64,000 nucleotides of DNA from an uncultured Clostridia bacterium (GCA_947166275.1 CAMVDP010000002.1:85236-149235); one strand, 5' to 3'. Shown: positions 52,452 to 62,237, numbered from the stretch's first letter. Notes: generated from the sequence alone by a model not told the origin. Made by a program: numbers and translations.

Positions 52452-53544
52452 CGACCGTTTCAAAGGAGTAATGCTCGGACTTGCGATAGGAGACGCTTTC
52501 GGCTATCCGATCGAGCTTATGGACTATGTCGCGATCTGCGAGAGATTTGAGAAGAAGGGCTGTCTTGACCTTGCGGTGAGCAAGCGCACAGGTACGGCAC
52601 TGTTCACCGATGACACACAGCTCTCGCTGTTCACCGCCGACGGTCTGCTCTGGGCTCACAGCGCAGGTGCCGATGACGGACAGGTAAACTATGAGGACTA
52701 TATATTCCTCGCGTATCAAGTGTGGCTGTACACACAGACCAAAACCGTCGCGGGCAAGGAGTACGCGTGGCTTTTCGACCCGTCACAGAACGCGTACAAG
52801 CTGCGTCTGCTGAAAGCAAAAGGGCTCTACAAGAAGCGCACCGCCGACACCAAGAACATCGACGCACTGCTGAAGATAAAGAACATGGGCTACGGAACTC
52901 CCGAGCGTCGTCTCAACGACAATAAGGACAACGGCGCGGTAAAGCGATCGGCGCCTATCGGACTGTACTTCTACCGTGACACGAAGAAAGCGTTCGACAT
53001 GGGCTGCAGAGCAGCCGCGATCACTCACGGAGACCCCGTTGGATATATCTCGGCAGGCTGCTATGCAGCTATCATCGCGGAAGTAGTGAACGGCGCGGAG
53101 ATCGAGGACGCGGTAAAGACCGTCATCAACCTGCTGGACAGTGTGGCAGACGGAGAAGTGCTGAAAAAGACGCTCCAGTACGCGCTTGACCTCGTTGAGA
53201 ACGAGGAAGTCGACCCGATGTCGGCAGTCAAGAAAATGGGCTACGGCTTTGAAGCATACGAAGCTCTCGCGATCGCAGTGTACTGCTCCGTTCTCCACTG
53301 TGACAGCCCGCGCCACGCTATACAGCTCGCCGCTAACCATGACGGTGCAAGCGATACATGCGCGTCCATGACCGGAGCTATACTCGGCGCATACTTCGGC
53401 GTACAGGGATTTCCGAAAAAATGGGTGGAAAAGCTCCAGTACCGGAACCTTATCACAGCTATCGCAGAGAAAATGCTGAAGGTCGTGTACTCCTCCGACG
53501 ATGAGGAACCTGAAAAGGAAGATGAAGACGAAGACGAAGCATAA
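52432..53544 (+). CDS. ADP-ribosylglycohydrolase-family protein
   Basis: 370 residues. RFKGVMLGLAIGDAFGYPIEL and LFTDDTQLSLFTADGLL are the N-terminal metal site; NHDGASDTCASMTGAILGAYFG is the C-terminal one, where the usual GDSDT reads GASDT (an Asp lost). DPVGYISAGCYAAIIAE also fits. It removes or binds ADP-ribose on protein or nucleic acid; activity is uncertain given the changed ligand. Ends with an acidic tail (EEPEKEDEDEDEA). Upstream of rel. Confidence 0.87.
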   Translation: MSEVYLDDRFKGVMLGLAIGDAFGYPIELMDYVAICERFEKKGCLDLAVSKRTGTALFTDDTQLSLFTADGLLWAHSAGADDGQVNYEDYIFLAYQVWLYTQTKTVAGKEYAWLFDPSQNAYKLRLLKAKGLYKKRTADTKNIDALLKIKNMGYGTPERRLNDNKDNGAVKRSAPIGLYFYRDTKKAFDMGCRAAAITHGDPVGYISAGCYAAIIAEVVNGAEIEDAVKTVINLLDSVADGEVLKKTLQYALDLVENEEVDPMSAVKKMGYGFEAYEALAIAVYCSVLHCDSPRHAIQLAANHDGASDTCASMTGAILGAYFGVQGFPKKWVEKLQYRNLITAIAEKMLKVVYSSDDEEPEKEDEDEDEA

Positions 53545-53594
53545 TACAGACAAAATAAAGATATCAACGGAACAAACGAAGGGACTGATGATGT

Positions 53595-55754
53595 ATGCTT
53601 TATACGATAGAATACCTTACGGACAGGATACTTGCAAGTGAGAAGTCCTATGACCTTGACAAGATTACTGCGGCATATGAGGTCGCAAACTCTGCTCACA
53701 AGGGAGTAAAGCGCAGCTCCGGTGAGCCATACATCACACACCCCATCGCAGTCGCGGATATCCTGCTCGATTTCTGCATGGACACCGACACTATATGCGC
53801 GGCGCTGCTGCACGATGTGGTGGAGGACACCGATGTCACGCTCGACACTATCCGCAAGAGATTCGGCGATGACGTTGCGAACCTCGTTGACGGCGTTACA
53901 AAGATCGGTCAGGTACCGCTGAACAACTCGAAGGAGGAGCAGCAGGCAGAAAATATCCGCAAGATACTGATAGCAATGTCGAAGGATATCCGCGTCATCA
54001 TCATCAAGCTTGCCGACCGCCTGCACAACATGAGGACGATCATGTACCGCCCGCCCGAGAAGCAGCGCAAGAAAGCACTCGAAACCATGAACTTCTACGC
54101 TCCTATCGCGCACCGTCTCGGTATGAGCGCGGTCAAGGAGGAAATGGAGGATATCTCCATAAAGATACTCGACCCCTTCGGCGCAAAGAGCATCGAGGAG
54201 ATGCTCGACAAGCACAAGGAGCAGCGCGATACCTTCATTGATATCATCAAGGAGCGCATCAAGGAAAGAATAAGCGATATCGACCCGCCCCCTACCATAG
54301 AGGGAAGAGTCAAAAGCGTTTACAGCATCTACAAGAAAGTTTACGTCAAGGGCAAGAATTTTGACGAGATATATGACATCTACGCCGTGCGCGTCATTGT
54401 GCAAACCGTCATCGAATGCTACAACGTGCTCGGCATCATACACGATATCTTCAAGCCTATCCCCTACCGTTTCAAGGACTATATCGCGACGCCCAAACCC
54501 AATCACTACCAGTCGCTTCACACCACCGTCATAGGCCGCGAGGGCATACCCTTCGAGGTGCAGATACGCACCTACGAGATGCACAATACAGCGCAGTACG
54601 GTATCGCCGCGCACTGGAAGTACAAGGTGGGACTCGCGGGGAGCGTTTCGGGTGAGAAGCGCTTTGACTGGATAAGACATATCCTTGAGCAGCAGCAGGA
54701 CGCTGACGATATCAACGAACTCGCCGACGCGATCAAGGTCGACCTCGCACCCGATGATGTGTACGTGTTCACACCGCAGGGCGATGTCGTGACACTGCCT
54801 GCAGGCTCTACCGTAATAGATTTCGCCTACGCTATACACACCCAGATAGGCAATACCATGACCGGTGCAAAGGTCGGGGGACGCATGATACGCTTCGACT
54901 ACCGGCTGCATACCGGCGACATCGTGGAAATACAGGTCTCCCCCAACGCGCACCCGAACCGCAACTGGCTTGAGATAGCCAAGACATCGGAGGCGCGCGC
55001 CAAAATACGCTCGTGGTTCAAGCGCGAGTGCCGCGAGGAGAATATCGCGGAGGGCAAGAACCTTCTGGAGCTCGAATTCCGCCGCAACAACATGGTGCCG
55101 AGCGATGATTTCATACTTGAGATAGCGCGGCTCCAGCATATTGACAATATCGATGATTTCTACGCTGCGATCGGCTACGGCGGCGTGATACTCTCGAAGA
55201 TAATGCAGCGCACCAAGGATCTGTACAATGCGCAGCATGAAGACAAGGTGCCGGTGCAGGAGGAGGATATCCTTGAGACCGGTTACTCACGGCGCAGACG
55301 CGGCGGCGTTATAGTAGAAGGCATCGATAACTGCCTTATCAAGTTCGCAAAATGCTGCAATCCGCTGCCGGGTGACGATATAATCGGCTTCATCACGCGC
55401 GGCTACGGCGTTTCCGTGCATAAGAAGGACTGCGTGAACGTTGTCAACTCCCCGGCAAGCGAGAAAGAACGCTGGATCAATGTTATGTGGGCAGGCGGCA
55501 TCGAGACCGAGAGCTATAATGCTACCATCGATATCATAGCGGAGGACAGGACTGCGCTTATCGCAGACATTACTTCCACGATCGCCGCAGGACACCTTCC
55601 GATACGCCAGATCTCCGCGCATCAGCTTAAAAACGGCAATGGCAACGTGATAGTCACAGTGGAGGTCGCAAGCGTCGAGCAGCTCAACTCCATGATCTCG
55701 CGCATAAGCAAGATCCAGGGCGTGATAACCGCTGAAAGAACTGGAATAGTATAA
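53595..55754 (+). CDS. rel: bifunctional (p)ppGpp synthetase/hydrolase
   Basis: 719 residues. Hydrolase HD domain (ALLHDVVEDTDV, LADRLHNMRTI), synthetase domain with the YRFKDYIATPKPNHYQSLHT motif, in which the RFKD form marks a bifunctional Rel. The TGS domain (YVFTPQGDVVTLPAGSTVIDFAYAIHTQIG), a Cys-containing helical/zinc region (FAKCCNPLPGDDIIGFITRGYGVSVHKKDC) and a C-terminal ACT domain complete it. Master stringent-response switch on the ribosome. Confidence 0.97.
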   Translation: MLYTIEYLTDRILASEKSYDLDKITAAYEVANSAHKGVKRSSGEPYITHPIAVADILLDFCMDTDTICAALLHDVVEDTDVTLDTIRKRFGDDVANLVDGVTKIGQVPLNNSKEEQQAENIRKILIAMSKDIRVIIIKLADRLHNMRTIMYRPPEKQRKKALETMNFYAPIAHRLGMSAVKEEMEDISIKILDPFGAKSIEEMLDKHKEQRDTFIDIIKERIKERISDIDPPPTIEGRVKSVYSIYKKVYVKGKNFDEIYDIYAVRVIVQTVIECYNVLGIIHDIFKPIPYRFKDYIATPKPNHYQSLHTTVIGREGIPFEVQIRTYEMHNTAQYGIAAHWKYKVGLAGSVSGEKRFDWIRHILEQQQDADDINELADAIKVDLAPDDVYVFTPQGDVVTLPAGSTVIDFAYAIHTQIGNTMTGAKVGGRMIRFDYRLHTGDIVEIQVSPNAHPNRNWLEIAKTSEARAKIRSWFKRECREENIAEGKNLLELEFRRNNMVPSDDFILEIARLQHIDNIDDFYAAIGYGGVILSKIMQRTKDLYNAQHEDKVPVQEEDILETGYSRRRRGGVIVEGIDNCLIKFAKCCNPLPGDDIIGFITRGYGVSVHKKDCVNVVNSPASEKERWINVMWAGGIETESYNATIDIIAEDRTALIADITSTIAAGHLPIRQISAHQLKNGNGNVIVTVEVASVEQLNSMISRISKIQGVITAERTGIV

Positions 55755-55781
55755 ATACTGCGTAAACTACGGAGGATATTA

Positions 55782-56156
55782 ATGAATTTACAGGAATCCG
55801 GAGAGATGTATCTTGAAACGATACTCGTGCTCTCCGAAAAGAAAAGTGATGTCCGTTCAATAGATATCTGCGAGGAAATGGGTTTCTCAAAGCCGAGCAT
55901 CAGCCGCGCGATACATCTGCTTGAGGACGGAGGTTACGTCACCATTGACAACAACGGCTTCATCAGGCTCACAGACGTAGGTCTCAGTATCGCTGAAAAG
56001 ATATATGAGCGGCATACCGTGCTCACGAAGCTTTTCGTAAATATCGGAGTGGACGAGTATACCGCATCTGAAGACGCGTGCCGCATCGAACATGTGATAA
56101 GCGATGCGACCTTCGAAGCGATAAAGAAGCACATGAAAAAGCATAAAAACTCTTGA
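55782..56156 (+). CDS. DtxR/MntR-family metal-dependent repressor, short form
   Basis: 124 residues: winged HTH (about 1-65) and dimerisation/metal domain, no SH3 domain. The predicted metal ligands Met9 (GEMYLE), His78 (ERHTVL), Cys100, Glu103 and His104 (ACRIEHV) match the DtxR iron site (M10, H79, C102, E105, H106) rather than the MntR set, which has Asp8. So iron sensing is more likely than manganese (inference). GGAGGATATTA before the ATG. Its target genes are not obvious here. Confidence 0.88.
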   Translation: MNLQESGEMYLETILVLSEKKSDVRSIDICEEMGFSKPSISRAIHLLEDGGYVTIDNNGFIRLTDVGLSIAEKIYERHTVLTKLFVNIGVDEYTASEDACRIEHVISDATFEAIKKHMKKHKNS

Positions 56157-56181
56157 CCGCCCGAAGTAATTGTAGTATAAT
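56153..56181 (+). promoter_or_regulatory. promoter of the SGNH hydrolase gene
   Basis: TTGACC (56153-56158), 17-bp spacer, perfect TATAAT (56176-56181). The -35 box overlaps the stop codon of the DtxR-like gene. Confidence 0.82.
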
Positions 56182-56258
56182 ATACAGGTATTTTTCGCAG
56201 ATCCCTGTTTTCCGGTAATACAGAGCCAAATATCCTTTTATGGGAGGAAGTCAGAATA

Positions 56259-57143
56259 ATGGAGAAAAAAGCAAAGGTGGACGGCATATCGCTCGCCATC
56301 GTGATACTGAATATAGCTATCGTGGCGGTGCTGATACTGCTGGTGACGCTCATATATCTTTATATGACCGGCAAGCTCGAACAGACCGATGTGGCTAATA
56401 TGGACCAGCCCGAGACTACCGCGGCGACACTCGTTACCACAGCCATAACCACCGATACCGTTGAACACACTACCGAGCCGGAGATCACTACCACACCCGA
56501 GGAAACGACTGCTCCCGAGGACAGCTCCGAGCCCGAAGAGACCGAACCGTCTGTGATCGAGGCGGCGGAAAGTGATACATACGATGCGGATTTCTTTGCA
56601 AACGACTTATTTATCGGAGATTCGATATACACCGGACTTGTGAACTATGGCTACTTCCCGGACAAACAGGTATTCGCGATGATCGGGCTCAACCCCGAGA
56701 GCGTTCTCACAAAGACCGACTCCGACGGCAATACCGTGTTCAAAAAGGCTGAAGCTTTGAATCCCAAGCGCATATTCATAATGCTTGGCTCCAACGGTCT
56801 TGCGTTCATGGGCAACACGCACATGGCGGAGAAGATGAAGGAGCTCGCGAAGGGTCTTCAAGAGGTATGCCCGGACAGCTACATCTACATTGTGGCTATC
56901 CCGCCCGTAACGAAAGAGCATGACGCACAGGGTCAGGAGACCATGGTGATGGTCAACGGCTACAACAAGCTGCTCAAGAGCATGTGCGAAGACGAAGGCA
57001 TCGTATTCCTCGATCTGTGCAGCAAGCTTGAGGACAACTCCGGCTACTTCTCGGCGGACTATGCCGAAGCTGACGGAATGCACTTCCTCGGCTCGGCGTA
57101 CAAGCGCATGTTGAGCTTCTTCCAGAAGTCGATACAACTGTAA
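56259..57143 (+). CDS. membrane-anchored SGNH/GDSL hydrolase
   Basis: 294 residues. Short cytoplasmic start, one membrane anchor (about 9-37), a Thr/Glu/Pro-rich linker (about 45-105), and an extracellular SGNH domain: FIGDSIYTGL (nucleophile Ser), MLGSNGLAFMG and DGMHFLGSAYKRM (Asp/His pair). Likely a lipase or carbohydrate esterase, e.g. of wall polysaccharide acetyl groups (inference). Own promoter. Confidence 0.88.
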   Translation: MEKKAKVDGISLAIVILNIAIVAVLILLVTLIYLYMTGKLEQTDVANMDQPETTAATLVTTAITTDTVEHTTEPEITTTPEETTAPEDSSEPEETEPSVIEAAESDTYDADFFANDLFIGDSIYTGLVNYGYFPDKQVFAMIGLNPESVLTKTDSDGNTVFKKAEALNPKRIFIMLGSNGLAFMGNTHMAEKMKELAKGLQEVCPDSYIYIVAIPPVTKEHDAQGQETMVMVNGYNKLLKSMCEDEGIVFLDLCSKLEDNSGYFSADYAEADGMHFLGSAYKRMLSFFQKSIQL

Positions 57144-57220
57144 AAACGGCGTTTTCCCGTACAGAACGAGGAAGACCGTGATATAAAAGGCGCTATGCCA
57201 TAAAAGAAAGGAATAAGAAT

Positions 57221-57736
57221 ATGAAAAAAAGAATTGCTTGCGCATTACTCACTGCCGTCATAATATGCGGCGCAGCTTCCTGCAACGGCAGCAAACCCGC
57301 TGACACCACCACGACACCTGCCGCAACAACTGCCGCTCCCGCTTCAAACGCGACGGCGGCGGAGATCACTGCGGCTGTGCTTGCTGAAGTCCCGATCAAC
57401 TCCGCATTCGAGAAGAAAAAGGAATCCCTTGAGGACTACTTCGACGACCTCGATACCGAAAAGATAACCGACAGCTCGTACTACATCTGCGCATCGGGCG
57501 CTTACCCGGACGAGATCGCAGCATTTAAGTTCGACAGTGAGGACAGCGCCAAGACAGCAGTTTCCTCCATCGAGGACAGGCTTGAATATCAGAAAACGAC
57601 ATACAAAGACTACACTCCCGAGGAGTACTACAAGCTCGAAGACGCGGTCATAGAGCGCAAGGGCGAATGGGTGATCTACCTTGTTACAAGTGATAACTCG
57701 AAGGCAAAGGAGATAGCTCTCGGCTTCATCGGATAA
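57221..57736 (+). CDS. DUF4358 lipoprotein
   Basis: 171 residues. Lipobox GAASC (Cys about 21), a Thr/Ala linker, then a DUF4358 domain (ITDSSYYICASGAYPDEIAAFKF, SSIEDRLEYQKTTYKDYTPEEYYKLEDAVI, GEWVIYLVTSDN). Second DUF4358 protein in the window; it resembles the one at 45061-45600. AAAGGAATAAGA site. Confidence 0.88.
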   Translation: MKKRIACALLTAVIICGAASCNGSKPADTTTTPAATTAAPASNATAAEITAAVLAEVPINSAFEKKKESLEDYFDDLDTEKITDSSYYICASGAYPDEIAAFKFDSEDSAKTAVSSIEDRLEYQKTTYKDYTPEEYYKLEDAVIERKGEWVIYLVTSDNSKAKEIALGFIG

Positions 57737-57759
57737 AAAAGTAGCTTCGGAGGATAGAA

Positions 57760-58122
57760 ATGGCTGGGGAATGTCTTGTGATAGCGCTCATTCTGGGCGT
57801 GCTCAACATCGGTTTTTTCCGTGCTCACCGGAAGAACTGGGGGCTTGCCGTCCTGCCGCTCGGTTTCGTACCTATGGTGACAGGGGCTGTGATATGGTTC
57901 ATGGATATGATATTCAACGTTCAGTACACATTCGTGCTTCCCATGGTCCTGATAGTTGTCTCACTGTTTATTTCCTGCGTCTGGATAGCGATAGCCTGCT
58001 GGATACTGATCAAGACCAAAAAGCTCCGGATATACTATCTGGTGTCATCTATCACGTTCGTATTCGTACTATCGCTTATAATGCTGCTGAAGTTCTACTT
58101 TGCCATTCCGATGCAGCTGTAA
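57760..58122 (+). CDS. small four-segment membrane protein
   Basis: 120 residues with about four hydrophobic segments (roughly 4-20, 27-48, 58-82, 92-113). GGAGGATAGAA supports ATG 57760. It ends before a strong terminator, so it closes the unit begun at 56181. Family unknown. Confidence 0.72.
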   Translation: MAGECLVIALILGVLNIGFFRAHRKNWGLAVLPLGFVPMVTGAVIWFMDMIFNVQYTFVLPMVLIVVSLFISCVWIAIACWILIKTKKLRIYYLVSSITFVFVLSLIMLLKFYFAIPMQL

Positions 58123-58136
58123 CAATGCAATAACAG

Positions 58137-58173
58137 AAACTCCGTCAGGTTAAGCTTTCCTGACGGAGTTTTT
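58137..58173 (+). terminator. intrinsic terminator between convergent genes
   Basis: AAACTCCGTCAGG (58137-58149), 9-nt loop, CCTGACGGAGTTT (58159-58171): a perfect 13-bp stem followed by TTT. Serves the plus strand; the minus-strand gene ends at 58190. Confidence 0.9.
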
Positions 58174-58189
58174 CATATTCGTATTCTAT

Positions 58190-59056
58190 TCAACGCTTCC
58201 TCATAAAAACCATGCCGATAGTCTGGGAGCCGCAATTCGCAGCGATAGTCGCAGATGCGTCAGCGACCATGACCTCATCGAAACTCGCGAGCTTATCTAC
58301 GGTGGTACGCACCTCGTTCATCATCCCGACGCTGAATCCCACGTGTGTGATGTACAGCAGCGATGTCTCGATATCGGCACTGTGTTTCAGTCTGCGCTTC
58401 ACAAAACGCATCGCGCAGTGCTCCATTTCCCCTAAACCGACGCCGCATACTACCACTCTGCCGTGTCGTATCGAGAAAACCGGATGCAGATTGAGTATAC
58501 TGCATATACGCTCGGCCGCGCGTCCCATAAGTCCGTTACGGTACATTTCGGCAGGATTTCGTGAAATGAACGTCATGATGACCTTATCACGCATCGTCTC
58601 AATAGCGGTAGTGATGCTCTTCGCCTCGCTGCCGCCGTTACGCATCTGCGCTGCTTTGAGTACCAGCAGTGCCGCTCCCGCGGAGCCTGATCCCGAATCT
58701 ATGACATGTATCTTCTTCGCGTCCTTGCCGAGAAGCCCCAATGCCAGCATAGAGCGGTCATAGGACTCGCTCACGCCGGACGACACCGTTATGTGTATGA
58801 GCTCGTCGCAGGTAAGGAGCTGATCGCGAAAGAACTCGGCATACTCCTCCACCGAAGGCTCGGTGGTGATAAGTGCTTCCTTGCCCTTCTCATAATACTC
58901 GACCACATTCTGCGCCGTTATCTCTTCATGATCCCGGAAAACGCCGGTATCCGCAATGACGTAAAAGCGTATGATAGCAACATCGTTTTCAAGCGCGACC
59001 TTCTCTGACATGTCGCACGCGCTGTCGGTCGAGATACCTATACTGTGCTTATTCAT
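58190..59056 (-). CDS. DegV-family fatty-acid-binding protein
   Basis: 288 residues. IGISTDSACDMSEKVA and the lipid-binding SSGVSESYDRSM and IDSGSGSAGAALLVLKAAQM segments are family hallmarks. DegV/FakB proteins present fatty acids to FakA kinase; no fakA is seen here. It overlaps the hybrid kinase gene by 8 nt, so it is translated with the two-component pair. Confidence 0.9.
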   Translation of the reverse strand: MNKHSIGISTDSACDMSEKVALENDVAIIRFYVIADTGVFRDHEEITAQNVVEYYEKGKEALITTEPSVEEYAEFFRDQLLTCDELIHITVSSGVSESYDRSMLALGLLGKDAKKIHVIDSGSGSAGAALLVLKAAQMRNGGSEAKSITTAIETMRDKVIMTFISRNPAEMYRNGLMGRAAERICSILNLHPVFSIRHGRVVVCGVGLGEMEHCAMRFVKRRLKHSADIETSLLYITHVGFSVGMMNEVRTTVDKLASFDEVMVADASATIAANCGSQTIGMVFMRKR

Positions 59057-62000
59057 CGGCGTTCCCTTCCTTCAGCGACGACGCGAGTTCAGCCGCACCG
59101 TCATAGTCAAAATCATCTATAAGCTCCTTCACCTTCGAGAAGACTTCGGCAAGCGCGACATCACCGTACATGTATCCGCACGCTTCATCTGCTGCTTCCA
59201 TAGCGCTTCCGCGGTCGAAATCACTGCAAGCTGTAACGACCCGGCCTATCAGCTCGTCAAGCTTCCCACTGTCGATCACGGTAAGCTCCGAAACGTCCGC
59301 AGCAACATCATCTTCCGCGACAATACCGCGGCTTTCAAGATAGCGCTTTGCTCTCTCTGTAACGCCATCATACATCGAAATAAGCTCTTCCGTGCGCTCG
59401 GAGATGATATCGGTATTTCCCGCCTTGCCGGCATGCTCTATCGTCTTCGCGAGCTCGGACAGCTTCGAAGCGCCGATATTCAGCGATGTGCTCTTGAGCG
59501 CATGTACCGCAATTATGTACTCCGATGTATTACCGTCTTCAACGAACCCGCGAAGCAGCGCCTTTGTCTTGTCGGCTGCCTTTACATAGTCAGAGAGCAC
59601 ATCGATATAAAGCTCCTCGTCACCGCCGGTGTAACGTATGCCGGTTTCGGGGTCGAACAGCTCATCGGCAAACGAACTGCCGACTGTGAGCTCCACTGTG
59701 CCGGTATGCTCCTCCTGCTCCACAGGTTGTCTCATTTCTTCGGGCAGGAATACGCGCAGCACTCTGTCAAGTGCGCCGGTATCGATAGGCTTCGCAAGGA
59801 AGTCATTAAAGCCCGATTCAAGGAACATCTTGCGTGCGTTATTCACTGTGTTTGCCGTGAGCGCGACTATCGGAACCTTACCGAAGTAATCTCCGCCCTT
59901 GGCACGTATCTTCGCGGTAGCTTCAACGCCATCCATCTTCGGCATCATGTGGTCCATGAACACGATGTCATAGTGCTGCTCATTCTCGATCAGCCATATC
60001 GCCTTGGCACCGCTCTCCGCAGTGCTTAAATTCATGTGATAGGGCTTCATAAGACCTACCGCTACCTTGAGGTTTATCAGGTTGTCATCAACGATAAGCA
60101 CTCTCGCTTCCGGCGCGATAAAGCCTGCAGCCGAGCCCATGTTCTCCGCATACAGCGCGTCGTTGTTGATAGCCGCCACAGCCGACAGAGCGTAGAACGG
60201 CAGATAAAGGCTCCGTACCCTTCCGAAGGTCTTTATCGGGCTTACTCGGCTCTGTACGAGGAATACGCGGACACCCTCACCGAACTCTCTTATGCAGCGC
60301 TCGTTGCAGATGTAGTTATATCGGTCAACAAACAGCATATTCACCGAGCCTTCGGAGATAAGATGCTTTATCTTCTCGAAATCGCTGATGAAGCGCATAT
60401 CTATGTTGAGCTGCTTCTTCATATCGGTAAGAAGCCTTGTGTACTCCTCCACCGACTCGGGCATCATGCCGTTGTATCCGAACAGACATACCGCATGGAT
60501 ATCCTTCTCACCGCGCACCGATATCATAGGTGTCTTGTCCGCCACCTTGAGCGGCAGGGAGATCTTGAATTCGGAGCCCTTTCCGTACTCGCTCGAAACG
60601 TTTATGAAGCCGCCCATGCTCTCCGCGAGGCGCTTGCTTATCGCGAGTCCGAGTCCTGTGCCTTCCACAGAGCGGTTACGCTTGGTATCCACTCGCTGGA
60701 AGCTTGTGAACAGCTTTTCGAGGTTTTCGGCAGTTATGCCGATACCGGAATCCTTCACTCTGATATCGAGATTAACGCCGTATTCGCGCTTTTCGCACGC
60801 AACATCAAGCTCGACGTAGCCTTTGTTCGTATACTTTATGCCGTTGGTCATCATGTTGATGACTATCTGTTTTATGCGCACCTCATCACCCACAAGTACC
60901 GACGGCATCTGCGAGTCAACGCGAACGAACAGATCCAGCGTCTTATCACCGAGCCTCGACACCGAAAGGCTCACGATGTCATTTATCATCGACGCGAGCT
61001 CAAATTCGCCCTCGACGATATCCAGCTTGCCGGACTCTATCTTGGAGAAATCGAGGATATCGCTTATGATACCGATAAGGCTGCGGCTCGCGACGGCTAT
61101 ATCAAGCGAGTATTCGCGGACGTTCTCATTTATGTCCTCACGCATTATCATCTCGTTCATGCCGATGACGGCATTGATAGGCGTACGTATCTCGTGTGAC
61201 ATATTCGCGAGGAAAGAGCTCTTGGTCTCGTTTGCGGCATCCGCAGCTTCTCTCGCGGATTCAAGCTTGCGCATTATCGAGCGCGAGCCGATGAACGTCC
61301 AGAGCATGCCGACTGCAAGACTTATGGTAAGCGCCACGAATATCGAGATTATCAGCATTCTCTCCGAGCTGTGAAGCACATCGTCGGATATCGCTGCGAC
61401 CACATACCAGCCGCAGCAGTCTATCATGCTTGTGAACATATCACGATCGACACCGTCGTAATCTCGGATATCGATCCTTGTACCGCGGTATCTCTGTATT
61501 GTACTGTTGAGCGTATCATAGATGCCGCCCGGAACATCGCCGAGCTTTATCGGAACGCCATTCACATAACCGTAGCCGGAATAAGGGTGTGATACTACTC
61601 CGAGGTCTCCGTCCACGAGGAACACATAGCTGTTCATCGGCACGCCTTCTACCTTGGCAGTGTTGAGGAACGCGTCGGTAAATATATCGAGAGCGAGCAC
61701 GCCCATGAATTTGCCGTGGGTGTCATTGACTGCCGCTGATATCGTCATTACATAGTTTCCCGTCGAAAGGTCGAGATATGTCGAGGAATAGTTTATACTG
61801 CGGCTCACAAGACAGTTCTGATACCAGCCACGCTGTCTTAAGTCGAAATCCGGGTCGGTATAGTACCCGTTCGCGGTTATCAGCGTATTGTCGGGGCAGA
61901 CAAAATACAGGTCACATATCTCATTGTGGTCGCTTCTCCCCATGACCGCATTTGCGAGAAAATCCGTGAGAAACGCCGAATCAAAGTTCCCGATTGTCTC

Positions 62001-62225
62001 TATGGACGCACGCTGGTTATCGATGATCTCTCTCTTCGCCGAAAGCCACGCGTTGATACGCTCGGAGGTATCGTTCGCGAGCAGCGTATAATGATCGTAT
62101 GCCTCATTTCTTATATTGTACGATATGATATCGGAGGTACCTTTTACGATAAGAGCAAAAAAGAGCAGTATTGCCACTAGCACAGACGCTATCAGCCTTA
62201 CGCTCACTCTATCAGCCTTCCGCAT
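59049..62225 (-). CDS. hybrid sensor histidine kinase with dCache, pseudo-receiver, receiver and HPt domains
   Basis: 1058 residues. Membrane segments at about 9-28 and 290-312 bracket an extracellular dCache-like sensor (DFDLRQRGWYQNC, FMGVLALDIFTDAFL). HisKA has phosphorylated His344 in NMSHEIRTPINAVIGM; the ATPase has GIGITAENLEKLF and GTGLGLAISKRL. A degenerate receiver (about 580-690) lacks the Asp pair. A true receiver (VLIVDDNLINL, Asp758 in VFMDHMMPKMDG) and an HPt (His908 in AVHALKSTSLNIG) follow. An ArcB/BarA-type phosphorelay. GGAAGTGACGAT precedes the ATG. Downstream of the response regulator. Confidence 0.93.
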   Translation of the reverse strand: MRKADRVSVRLIASVLVAILLFFALIVKGTSDIISYNIRNEAYDHYTLLANDTSERINAWLSAKREIIDNQRASIETIGNFDSAFLTDFLANAVMGRSDHNEICDLYFVCPDNTLITANGYYTDPDFDLRQRGWYQNCLVSRSINYSSTYLDLSTGNYVMTISAAVNDTHGKFMGVLALDIFTDAFLNTAKVEGVPMNSYVFLVDGDLGVVSHPYSGYGYVNGVPIKLGDVPGGIYDTLNSTIQRYRGTRIDIRDYDGVDRDMFTSMIDCCGWYVVAAISDDVLHSSERMLIISIFVALTISLAVGMLWTFIGSRSIMRKLESAREAADAANETKSSFLANMSHEIRTPINAVIGMNEMIMREDINENVREYSLDIAVASRSLIGIISDILDFSKIESGKLDIVEGEFELASMINDIVSLSVSRLGDKTLDLFVRVDSQMPSVLVGDEVRIKQIVINMMTNGIKYTNKGYVELDVACEKREYGVNLDIRVKDSGIGITAENLEKLFTSFQRVDTKRNRSVEGTGLGLAISKRLAESMGGFINVSSEYGKGSEFKISLPLKVADKTPMISVRGEKDIHAVCLFGYNGMMPESVEEYTRLLTDMKKQLNIDMRFISDFEKIKHLISEGSVNMLFVDRYNYICNERCIREFGEGVRVFLVQSRVSPIKTFGRVRSLYLPFYALSAVAAINNDALYAENMGSAAGFIAPEARVLIVDDNLINLKVAVGLMKPYHMNLSTAESGAKAIWLIENEQHYDIVFMDHMMPKMDGVEATAKIRAKGGDYFGKVPIVALTANTVNNARKMFLESGFNDFLAKPIDTGALDRVLRVFLPEEMRQPVEQEEHTGTVELTVGSSFADELFDPETGIRYTGGDEELYIDVLSDYVKAADKTKALLRGFVEDGNTSEYIIAVHALKSTSLNIGASKLSELAKTIEHAGKAGNTDIISERTEELISMYDGVTERAKRYLESRGIVAEDDVAADVSELTVIDSGKLDELIGRVVTACSDFDRGSAMEAADEACGYMYGDVALAEVFSKVKELIDDFDYDGAAELASSLKEGNADE

Positions 62226-62237
62226 ATCGTCACTTCC

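Noticed and set aside
53241..55238. 665-codon open frame on the minus strand
   Set aside because: Lies antisense to rel, which has every domain motif intact.
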